Shown: positions 22,318 through 33,262 of the stretch, one piece after another
Numbering within the stretch: the first letter of the stretch is position 1
How the letters are laid out: every line of letters begins with the position of its first letter
Source: Macrobrachium rosenbergii
Taxonomy: Eukaryota; Arthropoda; Malacostraca; Decapoda; Palaemonidae
NCBI RefSeq assembly: GCF_040412425.1
Contig: NC_089766.1
Location: 49,209,297-49,273,296 of the forward strand
Reading direction: 5' to 3'
Length of the DNA stretch: 64,000 nucleotides
Notes under the pieces: model-generated
The model's database searches: none
What the model saw: the letters and a program-made list of their open reading frames with translations, nothing else
Told to the model about the DNA's origin: nothing
Made by a program: the position numbers and the translations under genes

Positions 22318-23094
22318 CAATCATCTCATTACGATGGCCAAATGATTAATGTGCTTCATACAAACAACGCTTCGACAACAAAAGGCCCACCTTCCGCCAT
22401 TCCTTTCTAACCCCAATATTTTCTCATTAATTGCCCTTAAATTTCTTCCGAGCCGGTCATAACAAACGGGGAAAATCAGGCCCTCCGCAATTTACGACGC
22501 GAGAGAGAGGCTGACTTAAATTCACGGGCGTGGCACCATATTTTCATTTTATTTTGCGGACGACGATGCTCTGGGGGAAAGAGGCGAGGGAGGGGGATGG
22601 GATGCTGGGTATGGGTAGAAGGAGGGGGATGGAGTGGAGTGGGAGCACCTTGGCACCAGTTCTTGCCGAGCTCCGAGATTCCTGGGGTATCAGCAGAGAT
22701 AATGAAGGCACGCAGAAGGCGCACTGGGGGAGAGAGAGAGAGAGAGAGAGAGGTGGTGAGAGACTATTTTTCCGCGGGAGACTTTGCAAAGATTAAGAAA
22801 CAAGCGATTCCTTTTATTTGGCTTCCCTTTTTTATATTTTCTTCTATCAGCGGATCTAAAGCCGTCGTAAATTATTATTAAAAAAAAAATGTTCGTCGTA
22901 TACCGTGAAATTTATCGCCGAGATCTTGCGGAGTTTGGAGACGCGGTCGAGTCTGCGGTACTGCTAGAAAAAAGCGACGTGCTTTATTGCATATAAGCTA
23001 AATCACACGCTTAATTTATGTGTCACTGTTTTGCTGATATATGTAACAACTTGGGTCAGCAGTTCTGCGAAAGGATGGAAATTAATATACTGCA

Positions 23095-23096
<2 letters not shown>
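22316..23096. other. unique-looking, partly GC-rich interval
   Basis: Contains a GGGCGTGGC box (22526-22534), a G-rich plus strand (22570-22660) and a short GA tract (22731-22752). Overlapping open frames on both strands at 22476-22881 are low in complexity. No gene can be named. Confidence 0.35.
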
Positions 23097-23390
<294 letters not shown>

Positions 23391-23421
23391 AAGGTCTCGA
23401 GGTTGGTGGCATGGCCTAACG

Positions 23422-23453
23422 TTTCGTAATTATCAAATTAATTACATCATCAG
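23422..23453 (-). ncRNA. hammerhead-ribozyme-like core in left Penelope pLTR
   Basis: On the minus strand CTGATGA (23453-23447) is followed by a 7 bp stem (GTAATTA/TAATTAC) and GAAAC (23425-23421), the order of a hammerhead core. Penelope-like elements are known to carry hammerhead motifs in pLTRs. An extra T lies between CTGATGA and the stem, and I cannot draw a convincing stem I or III, so activity is doubtful. Confidence 0.35.
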
Positions 23454-23843
23454 GGCTGTTAAAATGAAAAATAAAAATCTTTGTAATATCGTTTAAGAAT
23501 TGAAAAGCTGATAATTATTCATACAAAATTTCAGAAATATACACAATCATTAAAATTAAAAGAAAATATTTTTTTAAATCATTACATTAAAACGAAAGGT
23601 AACAGAATATACAGTAAACTAAAAATGAAAACAGCCGTGAAAGGGAGTTACAGAACGAAAGATCAAGGACCGACCTAGAAGAGTGACAGCGTTAAACTAA
23701 ACGTAAACATAACAGAAACAACACAAGTCAGGATAAATATAGAGAGGAGGAGGACGTATGAGTGTTTAACGATGGAACCAGTTGTTTAATGAAAAGTGAT
23801 TCCACAATAACAAGGTCTTGAGGGTTGGTGGTATGGCCTAACG

Positions 23844-23875
23844 TTTCGTAATTATCAAATTAATTACATCATCAG
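23844..23875 (-). ncRNA. hammerhead-ribozyme-like core in right Penelope pLTR
   Basis: Same CTGATGA, stem and GAAAC arrangement as the copy 422 bases to the left; the core is identical while flanking sequence has diverged. It has the same defects (extra T, no clear stems I and III). Confidence 0.35.
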
Positions 23876-23971
23876 GGCTGTTCTAATGGAAAATAAAATT
23901 CTCTGTAAAATCGTAAAAACTCAAACTAAAAGTTAAGAACTGAAAAGCTGAAAATTATTCATACAAAATTT

Positions 23972-23978
<7 letters not shown>

Positions 23979-24031
<53 letters not shown>
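23979..24031. repeat. (TA)n microsatellite
   Basis: TA run that closes the Penelope-like fragment on its right side. Confidence 0.97.
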
Positions 24032-24035
<4 letters not shown>

Positions 24036-24208
24036 CATATATATACATGTATATATGGACAACATAGCTAAGGTAAAATATAACATAATGGGTCAATTTA
24101 CGCAAAGCCTAAATTAATATATTAAATGATGCGCCCAACCCAGTACATTCTTTAAATGCCTATATTTTGTGTGCGTGGTTTGGAAAATAATTACGGGAAT
24201 GTGATAAT

Positions 24209-24522
24209 GAGAACGGAATACAGAATTGAAGGCAAAGGCCAAGCGCTGGGATCTATGAGGTCATTCGGCTCTGAAACGGAAAATGACAGTAAGAAGTTTT
24301 GAAAGGTGTAACAGGAGGAAAACCTCGCAGTTTCACTATCAAAAAATTGTTAGGAGAGGGTTCAGGAAAGTAAGACGGAAGAAAGAGAATACGTACGGAG
24401 GTACAGTAAAAGGAGTGAAAGGGGTTGCAGCTAGGGCCAAAGGAAAGCTACAAAGAACCTCAAGTCATGCCTACAGTGAACCGCATGAGGTGCACTGACG
24501 GCACTATCCCCCTACGGGGATA
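24209..24522 (+). mobile_element. SINE-A copy 8
   Basis: Complete copy from GAACGGAATACAGAATTGAA to ATCCCCCTACGGGG. Small insertions inside (GGGTTCAGGAAAG). No clear target duplication seen. Confidence 0.83.
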
Positions 24523-24823
24523 GTTGAAGAAAGGAAATGCATTAGGAAATGGCTACAGTATTTTAGCGATAGTGCAAGTGAGCAACTTATCAGATTGCAT
24601 TAAAAAAACTGAACGTCTGGGTTAAGAAAAGATTCCAAAATAAATACTGAAAAGAACAACTGTTTCTATGCATATGAGCAAAGGTAATTGGAGGCACATG
24701 AAGACTTACATAGGCATTACTGTACCTAGTATATCTTAGAAAGTGTGAAATTAACTTATACCTTGGAGTTTGTGGAACACTATTTGGATTGCTATGAAAT
24801 CCACAATCTCGTGAAAAACAGGT
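24523..24823. other. unique-looking interval; minus-strand frame without a recognised product
   Basis: A 104-codon minus-strand frame (24904-24590) runs from the next inverted repeat into this stretch. It has no recognised domain. Confidence 0.25.
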
Positions 24824-24991
24824 TGTGTAATAAAAATCCACAATTATACAGTGAACTATATTACTATTTAAAATACAAAAGCACAGACTTTCGGAAAACC
24901 TCATCAGTGCTTGCGTTGAAATAAAAAAGCTTTACTTTGTATTTTACACTGTAATACAGTTTACTATATAACTGTGGATTTTTATTACACA
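24824..24991. mobile_element. inverted pair of Penelope-type terminal segments
   Basis: Arms of 41 bases at 24824-24864 and 24951-24991 are inverted copies with about 36 matches (core TAATAAAAATCCACA). The left part includes, on the minus strand, CTGATGA-GG-TTTT-CC-GAAAG (24907-24888). The word TGTGGATTTTTATTACACAA recalls Penelope-like pLTR sequence. No protein part remains. Confidence 0.45.
24889..24907 (-). ncRNA. second hammerhead-like core, minimal stem II
   Basis: Minus strand CTGATGA, a GG/CC two-base-pair stem II with a TTTT loop, then GAAA followed by GTC. AAGCA before the core and TGCTT shortly after could form part of stem I. Stem III would be nearly absent, so if real it could only act as a dimer, as suggested for some retroelement hammerheads. 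Confidence 0.3.
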
Positions 24992-25343
24992 AACTATTTA
25001 GATTCAAAATTACTGCTCATACTGGACGAAATGTATTGCAAAAGCAGAATGGATTTCGATACGGAGAAGGGATTGCGTCGAAGGGCTTGTGGGAATAAAT
25101 ATTTTTCACAAAACTGTGTGTGTGAAAAGCTCGAAAATGAACACATAAAATTGCATGTGGCATGCACAAAGATGGACAAAGGGTAATATATTATGAGTGA
25201 TTATATATTCTTCTGACGAAGACGAAAATTGTATTAGAACAAGTAAATGAGTGATTTAAGTAGGTTAGTATAACACTGAATTTCACGCAAGGGTGTGTTA
25301 AGACTTCACAATTGATCAATACATTTATCTTCCCCCTCGCCAT
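24992..25343. other. interval without recognised features
   Basis: Two short overlapping open frames on opposite strands (24974-25186) without a recognised product. Confidence 0.3.
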
Positions 25344-25625
25344 TAGTTCCTCACTGGAGAAAGTTGGTTTCGTTCTCGGCTAGCATTCTGCTGGGCCCGC
25401 GTTCGATTCTCCGACCGGCCAATGAAGAATTAGAGGAATTTATTTCTGGTTACAGAAATTCATGTCTTGTTATAATGTGGTTCGGATTCCACAATAAGCT
25501 GTAGGTCCCGTTGCAAGGTAACCAATTGGTTCTTAGCCACGTAAAATAAATCTAATCTTTCGGGCCAGCCCTAGGAGAGCTGTTAATCAGTTCAGTGGTC
25601 TGGCTAAATTAAGGTACACGTAACT
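25344..25625 (+). mobile_element. tRNA-derived SINE
   Basis: Head with tRNA-like boxes: CTCGGCTAGCATTCTGCTGG then GCGTTCGATTCTCCGACCGG (B box GTTCGATTC). Body AATTAGAGGAATTTATTTCT, TGGTTCGGATTCCACAATAA, GTTGCAAGGTAACCAATTGG, TTCTTAGCCACGT, CCTAGGAGAGCTGTTAATCA and CAGTGGTCTGG. I recall this as a widespread decapod SINE. Only the head and body were judged; target duplications were not found because the right side joins a LINE tail. Confidence 0.8.
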
Positions 25626-25749
25626 TTTTCTTCATACTTCTTCCTTATGAAACCACATTCTTTGGAAGCTTGAATTCCAAGTCAATGACCCTGTGGACTT
25701 GTTCTACATGAATAGGTTTCATCTTCAGAATAATAATAATAATAATAAT
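25626..25749 (+). mobile_element. LINE 3' tail ending in (AAT)n
   Basis: TTCTTTGGAAGCTTGAATTC, CAAGTCAATGACCC, TTGTTCTACATGAATAGG, TTTCATCTTCAGAATAATAA. This is the 3' UTR and microsatellite tail of the LINE family whose RT relic lies at 61.2-62.2 kb. The SINE on the left replaces its upstream part. Confidence 0.72.
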
Positions 25750-25925
25750 AGATGGAATGATGAAATACGTCAGGGAATGGACTAGTGCAAGCCTATGACT
25801 GATGTTCTTGAGGTATGGATAATGTAGAGAATAAACGAAACTCTTAAGGGCCACGGTGGCATAAAAGGTTGTTGAAAGTGTGCATAATTCAGAAGTAATG
25901 GGAGGATTAAGGAGAGAACCAAATT

Positions 25926-26350
25926 GGCAAGGAAAGTCATTATTTTTATTATTGTTATTATTATTCTGAAGACGAACCCTATTCATATGGAACAATCCCA
26001 CCAAAGGGGCCACTGACTTGGAATTCAAGCTTCCAAAGAGTATGGTGTTCATTTGAAAGAAGTAACAGAAGGTAACGGGAAATACAGAAAGAAGAGATCA
26101 GTTATTAGAAAAAGTGGATTGTTGCAGTTTGTTTTTAATTACTGGCGAATCAATAAATAAACAAATAAAATAGGGTCCAGGGTAGCAAAGCCAGCTGGAA
26201 AGGTATTAAAATACAAGAATTTCTTGGATCATGGTAGTAATGCATTGTCATCTTCGTCGTTGAAGGACGTCAAGTACGTTCCAACTGATGACATCCTCAG
26301 TCGTGGTCGTCGGTACAATCGTCAGCACAGCAGTCCAACGGCGTGAGTTT
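25926..26350 (-). mobile_element. LINE 3' end in opposite orientation
   Basis: Minus orientation: (ATT)n, GAACCCTATTCATATGGAAC, AAAGGGGCCACTGACTTGGA, ATTCAAGCTTCCAAAGAGTA, GAAATACAGAAAGAAGAGAT, then a diverged coding end (AATGCATTGTCATCTTCGTC, ACATCCTCAG, CAGCAGTCCAACGGCGTGAG). It faces the tail at 25626-25749, with the two microsatellite ends pointing at each other. Confidence 0.65.
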
Positions 26351-27025
26351 CGTCGTCGACTCTATTGAGTTCGACCTCTGGAACTGAAAAGTTTTTGATG
26401 TTTAGTTAAACTGTTTTATTGATTTGACCATTTATTGCTCTGGCTTTTATTTTGTTCTAGGTTCTGACTTTATGTAAATGTAATTATTGGTCCTTTTTTT
26501 TTAACAAATGTCTCTGTTGAATCTCCACTTTGGTATATGAACATTTATTTTAAATTTAACTGAACCTGACTCGACTGTTTTTACAAAGCTATGTACATAT
26601 TTAAAGATGTTTATTTGTTCTGCACCTCCTCCTTTGATTTGTCACAGCTAAAGGATTTTGAAGAACCTGTTGATCTCAAAAAAAGATCATAATAATCAGT
26701 TATCAGAAAAACTGATAAATTAACTAATAAATAAATAAACAAATAAAAATGTATAAATATTAAAATACAAGAATTGTATTATATAATGCATTGCATCTAA
26801 CTAGGTTCCAACTGCTTGACAAACCACAGCAGTCCAACAGTGTGAGGAAAAAGGACCTCTGAACTGACAAGTTCGACAGGGATAAAGACAAAGTATGTTC
26901 TAGGGTGGCGTGTGTAAGGGTCCACTAACTGCTTGTGAATCTCCACTTTGGTGTATGAACATTCTTAAGTTGTGAAGTTTTCTCTACAGGATGTTCACCA
27001 CTGATTCTGCAGCTAAAGGACTACA
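26155..27025. repeat. two diverged passes of the same LINE-end plus flank
   Basis: Words recur in the same order: ATTAAAATACAAGAATT (26207, 26759), GTTCCAACTG (26280, 26806), CACAGCAGTCCAAC (26325, 26824), GACCTCTG.AACTGA (26375, 26851), TGAATCTCCACTTTGGT (26518, 26935) and GCAGCTAAAGGA-like (26645, 27009). The second pass is shorter. It is a decayed tandem duplication or an assembly duplicate. Confidence 0.6.

Positions 27026-27029
<4 letters not shown>

Positions 27030-27112
<83 letters not shown>
27030..27112. repeat. (TA)n microsatellite
   Basis: About 80 bases of pure TA. Confidence 0.97.
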
Positions 27113-27113
<1 letters not shown>

Positions 27114-27214
27114 TAGTGACAAACCTCTCCGGGAAAACTCTGACAAAACTAATTCTCTCTCTCTCTTTCCCGTTAAGATAGTTGCTTCAATTAAATTGCC
27201 CAGCATTTTCGACA

Positions 27215-27932
<718 letters not shown>

Positions 27933-28328
27933 CGCAAAATATGGAATATGTTACAGTAAGCTCGTTAAAATATTTCAGACCCATTACCAAAGCGTTTTCC
28001 TTTCTTTCAACTCTCGACCAAATATAAACTTTTATTGACAAATTCTTATCCAATATCCTCAACCATTTACCGAAGCCCACTCAGAAGGCGTAGCAACATC
28101 ATGCAAAACACAGTCTTTAAACATCACATTATCCTCGTGTCAAGCCAAAATGGGCTTCTAAAGATTACACCACACTAGTATCGCGCCAGAAATTACAGTA
28201 TCTGTGCCACACACATTCTTGAAAGGGCTTCAAGCTCGTTTTCATTTCCGCTATCGCCTGTGCTAAAATGAATCGTCACGAAGAGGCACAAAGATATCAC
28301 GGGGATGGCTATATGGAAAGTAAGAGCC

Positions 28329-28331
<3 letters not shown>
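27933..28331. other. unique-looking interval
   Basis: No family of this window recognised; no supported gene. Confidence 0.3.

Positions 28332-28388
<57 letters not shown>
28332..28388. repeat. (GA)n microsatellite
   Basis: Pure GA for about 56 bases; MITE family M copy C begins at its last base. Confidence 0.97.
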
Positions 28389-28392
<4 letters not shown>

Positions 28393-28715
28393 TTCGGTGC
28401 AATCGAGTTTTCTGTACAGCGTATAATGCTGTATAAAACTTTCAGCCACCGCCCATGAAACTCTTAGCCGCGGCCTATGAAACTTTCAGCCACGGCCCGG
28501 TGGTGGCCTGTGTTGCTGGTACCTACAGCAGTGCCAGACGCACGATTATGGCTAAAATTAACCTGAAATAAAATAAAAACTACTGAGGCTAGATGGCTGC
28601 AACTTGGTATGCTTGATAATTGGCGGATGGATGATCAACATACCAATATGCAGCCCTCTAGCCTCTGTAGTTTTTAAGATCCGAGGGCGGACAGAAAAAG
28701 TGCTGATGGACAGAA
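28389..28715 (+). mobile_element. MITE-like family M, copy C, truncated at both ends
   Basis: Begins at TTTCTTCGGTGCAATCGAGT, missing the TGCGCCGAAG head, which seems replaced by the GA tract. Contains a local duplication (CCATGAAACT(C/T)T(C/T)AGCC repeated at 28448 and 28477). Internal hairpin arms are present. The tail stops after ACAGAAACTG. Confidence 0.72.
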
Positions 28716-29154
28716 ACTGATTTGTTAAAGGGTTATAATAACCTGCAATGAACATAGAAGTTATTCATACAGTAAAGTGGCTTCGATATCGCGGGATGTC
28801 CGTGGCTTATTTGAAGTATAACAGCCTTGTGTGAATTAATGACAAAACTATTATAAATAGCCACGTGTCACAAAATAAGTAGTTACTAATCACAGTGGAG
28901 TGGGTTGATTTCGATACAAATACAGAACCTGTATTCAAAATCAACTTACATTTCTCTTGATGGCTGAATGGATGTCATTGTTTATCTTTTATTCAAACTC
29001 AAAAGAGAAATTTGAATCCTGTCCGGGAAGACACACTAAACATATAAAATTCCCTGTATGTTCAAGATATTCCTAAGGCAAAGTGAATTTGATATTAATG
29101 GATATTGGTGGCTTAGTATTTGAGCATGCAAAACGAAATTGTTAGTTACTGTAC

Positions 29155-29210
<56 letters not shown>

Positions 29211-29599
29211 TATGAACTTATATCTTATTTATGCTCAGTTATAAGCAGTAGGAACGTTCCTAATATTTCACACTAACACTAAAATACGCTAAGAAAACTA
29301 ACTGCAGAAGACTTACAGTCAATAAACATGGATTTATAATGACAATCTTATAAGTACAGGTTAGTTTGGAGTCTTACATTAAGTAGGGAAAAACTGTTGT
29401 CTTACTTCATATTAAGTAATATTTTGATTCTTTAAAAAAAAAAAAAAAGTACTGATGACGGTGATATTTTATAAAAAAACAATGCAAAATCAGCAATACG
29501 TAAATCATGTGAAACGTAAGTAACTGTAAAAATACTAACTTTCAATAAAACAAGCAGATATGTGTGCGGGTATACGGCCACTATAGACTGTAAACAAGT
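28716..29599. other. unique-looking AT-rich interval with a (GA)n tract at 29158-29208
   Basis: About 50 bases of pure GA in otherwise unremarkable AT-rich sequence, plus an A run at 29434-29447. No supported gene. Confidence 0.45.
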
Positions 29600-29936
29600 A
29601 AACAATGCACCGAAGTTTCTTCAGCGTAATCGAGTTTACTGTACAGCGTATAATGCTGTATGAAACTCTCAGCCGCGGCCCATGAAACTTTCAGCCACGA
29701 CCCGTTGGTGGCCTATGTTGTCGGAGACGCACGATCATGGCTAACTTTAACCTTGAATAAAATAAAAACTACAAAAGCTAGAGGGCTGCAATTTAATATG
29801 TCTGATGATTGGAGGGTGGATGATCAATGCACCAATTTGCAGCCCTCTAGCCTCAGTAATTTTTTTAAGATCTGAGGGCGGGCAGAAAAAGTGCGGACGG
29901 ACAGACAAATCCGTCACAACAGTTTTCTCTTACGGA
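29600..29936 (+). mobile_element. MITE-like family M, copy D
   Basis: AACAATGCACCGAAGTTTCT head, GTTTACTGTACAGCGTATAA, the AGCCGCGGCCCATGAAACTT segment shared with copy C, long internal hairpin, and a GTTTTCTCTTACGGA end that is diverged from TTTTACAGAAAACT. Copies C and D share a subfamily-specific segment. Confidence 0.75.
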
Positions 29937-30377
29937 CGCAGCAAACAGAGTGAGGAATGCAAAGAAACGACGTGAGGTATGCGTTATAAAGCAACAAAGT
30001 GAATGTTAAATGACCTGGCTTTCGCATAATTAAGCGAGATGAAAGGAGGGCCGATGAAGAGTGGTCTTATGGCAAAGAAAACGTCTTATCGCGAAAGCAT
30101 GTCGATAAATTTGCTCTTCCTCTTTTACCTGATAACAGGTCGCGTGCTTTTCTTTTCTTTTTTTTTTTTTTAGCACACACTCTTCTTAAGTTTTCGTTGC
30201 GTTAATTTTAGTAGTTACTGCTACTACGCTGAAGTGCTTTCTACTCCCAGCCTCCATACTGATCAATCGATACAAAGATGCTGAGCGCAGCGTTTTGTCG
30301 GCCATTGGCGAAGGTGATAACACAAGCATATGAAAGGACAATCACAAATAAAAGTTAAAAATATCAACTTTGGTCTC
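29937..30377. other. unique-looking interval
   Basis: Contains a poly-T run at 30156-30170. No gene supported. Confidence 0.3.
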
Positions 30378-30592
30378 AAGAGAAGAAAGGAAAGATAGTA
30401 AGCTGGAAGAAAGAGAACAAAATGGACGGAAAAGGTTAATTACCAGCTAAAAGAAATGAAAGTAGGTTGCCTCTATATTGCTGGTTTTCCGATTAGGGAC
30501 GCTGACAAAGATTATTTCCAAAGTAGGTCATTATTTCCAACAGTGCACCAAATGAGGCGATAAATGACAGATACTACCCCTATGGTGACGTT
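30378..30592 (+). mobile_element. strongly diverged SINE-A, right part
   Basis: Recognisable order AGGAAAGATAGTAAG.TGGAAG, AAAGAAATGAAAG, GGTTGC, GACGCTGACAAAG, CAGTGCACCAAATGAGGCG and ACTACCCCTATGG. Many indels; an old copy. Confidence 0.5.
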
Positions 30593-30639
30593 TCTTATCC
30601 CTGACTTCACCAACGAAAAGTACGCTCTAATCAGAAATC

Positions 30640-30790
30640 AGAATTTAGGCTCAAGGTCAAACGCTGGGACCTAGCATATGAAAGAAAACTGACAGTAAAA
30701 TGGTTTGAAAGAACAGGAAAACAGATAAGGAAAGAATCAATCTTTAGGGCGGTAAAAGTGATGGAAGAAACAGATTATGAATGGTATAAA
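30640..30790 (+). mobile_element. strongly diverged SINE-A, left part
   Basis: CAGAATTTAGGCTCAAGGTC, AAACGCTGGGACCTA, AACTGACAGTAAAATGGTTT and TGAAAGAACAGGAAAAC match the left half of the family; the GAGGTCATTCAGC segment is lost. Confidence 0.5.
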
Positions 30791-31086
30791 AAAGATGAAC
30801 ATTGATCAAATTGACTGCAAAGAAATGGAAAGACAAGCTGTGTAAACTACGGGGACGTCTCCTGACCTCCATGATCAATCATCAGTCTCAACACAGCAAT
30901 TGAAAGAGAGAAAATAATTAGAACAGCAAAACAGATAAGCCCCGACAATAATGTGAAAGAAAAAAGATGAACTTGAAAATCTAAAATGGAAAGACAACGT
31001 TAAGTAAATCAGAGTGAAAGAACGTCCGAAAATTGTAAAAAGATGTAAATCAGAGGGAAATCAGAAACAAGAAAAACCAAAGTAAA

Positions 31087-31600
31087 ATGGATGCAGAAAA
31101 TATAGTACCAAAGACCAGTGCTGATATACTATTATGTAATACAGAAAAATTCACTGACCTTTGTAGTGTTTGTGGTGCATCAGAAGATGGCAATGGGATT
31201 GAATGTGAAGTCTGCAACATGTGGCACCACATACAATGTGAAGTTTGCAACATGTGGCACCACACACAACGTAATGAAAGAGCATATAAATAAACAAAGA
31301 CGAACATCATCTTGAGATGCGACAAGTGTCAAAGCTGAATTTCAACGCCCAGAAAAAAAAAGACGCTGAAAGTCAATCTTGAGAATGATGAATAACACCA
31401 AAAAAATGGACAAAGAGTCTAATAAATCCACTGAGATGAATAGAAAATTGGACACCCTAAGTAAACAAATTCGAAATAAAGTTCCAAATCCTGAAGGAAA
31501 CAACTGCACAGACAAATCAGAACTGAAAAAGAAGACTAAATTAACGCCAAATTCGACTGACCTCACCGCAAGAGCTACAGAACAGAGGGAATGTTGAATG
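31087..31600 (+). pseudogene. LINE ORF1-type relic with a PHD-finger-like motif
   Basis: The frame from 31087 reads LCSVCGASEDGNGIECEVC then NMWHHIQCEVCNMWHH: a C-x2-C pair, a second C-x2-C and a W-H-H-x2-C ending, matching a PHD finger. The CEVCNMWHH word is duplicated (33 bp tandem duplication, 31207-31263). A stop follows at 31291, and another frame (31379-31597) is rich in Lys and charged residues (MDKESNKSTEMNRKLDTLSK), like the coiled-coil part of LINE ORF1 proteins. PHD fingers occur in ORF1 of several non-LTR retrotransposons. The copy at 13970-14255 supports a mobile origin over a host gene. Confidence 0.55.
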
Positions 31601-31867
31601 TGCAAACCGGGCAAAAGACCGAAGCACGCCCGAGTAGCTTTTCGACAGAAAAACGGTACAAGGTGTAAAAATAATAAGATCGCGAAGTAAGTGACGAATT
31701 AAGTCACAGCTGATGCAAAAGGGAATAAACGTAACCAATCTTGATATATCAAATATCTTGGATGATGCAATTTAGATTATCATAGAAACAACGTTTGTAG
31801 GTGTGTATGAAAGTCTTATAAGAAAGGTCTTACAGTATTAGTTAATACTTTTCATTAAGAATCAGTT

Positions 31868-32262
31868 TTAGTTTTCTGAAAAGAAAAATATTGTGCCGGC
31901 TTTGTCTGTCCGTCCGCACTTTATTCTGTTCGCCCTCAGATCTTAAAAACTGCTAGGGTTAGAGGGCTGCAAATTCTTATGTTGATCATCCACCCTCTAA
32001 TCATCAAACAGACGAAATTGCAGCCCTCTAGCCTCAGTAGTTTTTATTTTATTTAAGGTTAAAATTAGCCATAATCGTGCGTCAAGCAACGATATAGGCG
32101 AGGCAACCACCGGGCCGTGGTTAAAGTTTCAAGGGCTGCGGTTCATACAGCATTATACCGAGACCACCGAAAGATAGAGCTATTTTCGGTGGCCCGGATT
32201 ATACGATGTACAGAAAACTCGAGTGCGCCGAAGAGACTTCGGCGCATTTTTTACTTGTTTTT
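31868..32262 (-). mobile_element. MITE-like family M, copy E, only minus-strand copy
   Basis: Reverse orientation of the family, full length: AGTTTTCTGAAAAGAAAAAT end, GTCTGTCCGTCCGC, hairpin arms at about 31944-32046, ATAATCGTGCGTC, TTCATACAGCATTATACCGA, and the TGCGCCGAAG(A)...CTTCGGCGCA hairpin at 32223-32250. It preserves the terminal hairpin best. Confidence 0.8.
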
Positions 32263-32383
32263 CTATTATCGAGTAACTCCAGAATGGAATCGATAGCCGT
32301 GTTCGTCCCTTAAATTGTGGATGAACTCTTTGTTTAGAAAGTTTGTATAGCACCACAAGGTTCCGTCAACGGATGACCCCCAC

Positions 32384-32387
<4 letters not shown>

Positions 32388-32444
<57 letters not shown>
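32388..32444. repeat. (CT)n microsatellite within C-rich DNA
   Basis: About 56 bases of pure CT followed by CCGCCCCCCCAACCCCGCCC. Pyrimidine-only on one strand for about 75 bases, which could form triplex DNA. Confidence 0.95.
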
Positions 32445-32447
<3 letters not shown>

Positions 32448-33000
32448 CCCCCCCAACCCCGCCCCAACCCCGGCCCCGACCTCTCAACACACGGAGACCG
32501 CAACGCTTATTGCAAACGAAGTTTAATTATTATTCATCTCATATTCCTGACACAAAGGGACCCCCGCCATTACCACCCAGGTTACCATTAGTTATACATG
32601 TCCTGGTGGAATTTACTAAGTAAACAGCTTTCACTGAAAAAGAATCTGTTCTCACATTATTCATGAAAATGTCCTCAATGCAGAGTTGACATAAAATAGG
32701 AACTTACATAAAAACTATTGCTGATGATACTGAGATAGCAAAGCTGATAAGAAAACATGATGATGCTTCAAATTCCTTGCTTTGTATTACACTCTGAGCC
32801 GCCTTCGAAAACGTGTCTCGCCAGTCGTGTTGGTCTATGAATCAATGTGAATATCTTCAGTTTTTCCAGTCGCAAAAAGAGACAAAGAGTGTTGAAGAGT
32901 AATACATAGAAAAACATTTTTTCCTTATCGAATCTTCATCTAGAGATGGCTGGGAAACCGATAATTAAAGCCCCTTGTCACCAATAACCATTTCCTCTTG
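32445..33000. other. unique-looking interval
   Basis: C-rich at its left edge, then AT-rich. No supported gene. Confidence 0.3.
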
Positions 33001-33192
33001 CATTTTGATACATTTTTATCTATTTATCAATTTATCAATTTATCTTTTTAATAAGTGGGATCTCTTCTTTCTGTATTTCCCTTTACTTCCTCTTACTTCT
33101 TCCTAATGAACACCATAATACTCTTTGGAAGGTTGAATTTCAAGTCAATGGCCCCTTTGGTGGGCTTGTTCCATATGAATAGTTTTCATCTT

Positions 33193-33262
<70 letters not shown>
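33001..33262 (+). mobile_element. LINE 3' end with (AAT)n tail, best preserved copy
   Basis: CATTTTTATCTATTTATCAA, TTTTTAATAAGTGGGATCTC, TTCTTTCTGTATTTCCCTTT, CTTCTTCCTAATGAACACCA, TTCAAGTCAATGGCCCCTTT, GGTGGGCTTGTTCCATATGA, TTTTCATCTTCTGAATAATA and then 66 bases of pure AAT. Defines the 3' UTR of the LINE family in this window. Confidence 0.8.

Larger units (their letters stand above)
23391..23978 (-). mobile_element. 5'-truncated Penelope-like element between two direct terminal-repeat copies
   Basis: Two direct copies of a ~130-160 bp segment (23392-23530 and 23815-23978) share GGCCTAACGTTTCGTAATTA and AATTACATCATCAGGGCTGT and the end GAATTGAAAAGCTGA.AATTA. Between them, minus strand 23815-23764 reads LVIVESLFIKQLVPSLNT, the C-terminal end of the GIY-YIG endonuclease region of Penelope-like retroelements. 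Penelope-like elements are often 5'-truncated with pLTRs on both sides, as here. (TA)n tracts border it on both sides. The protein is reduced to its last residues and is not functional. Confidence 0.62.

Noticed and set aside
31087..31293. host PHD-finger chromatin gene
   Set aside because: Frame stops soon after the finger, and a diverged copy of the same sequence lies at 14 kb, which points to a retroelement.
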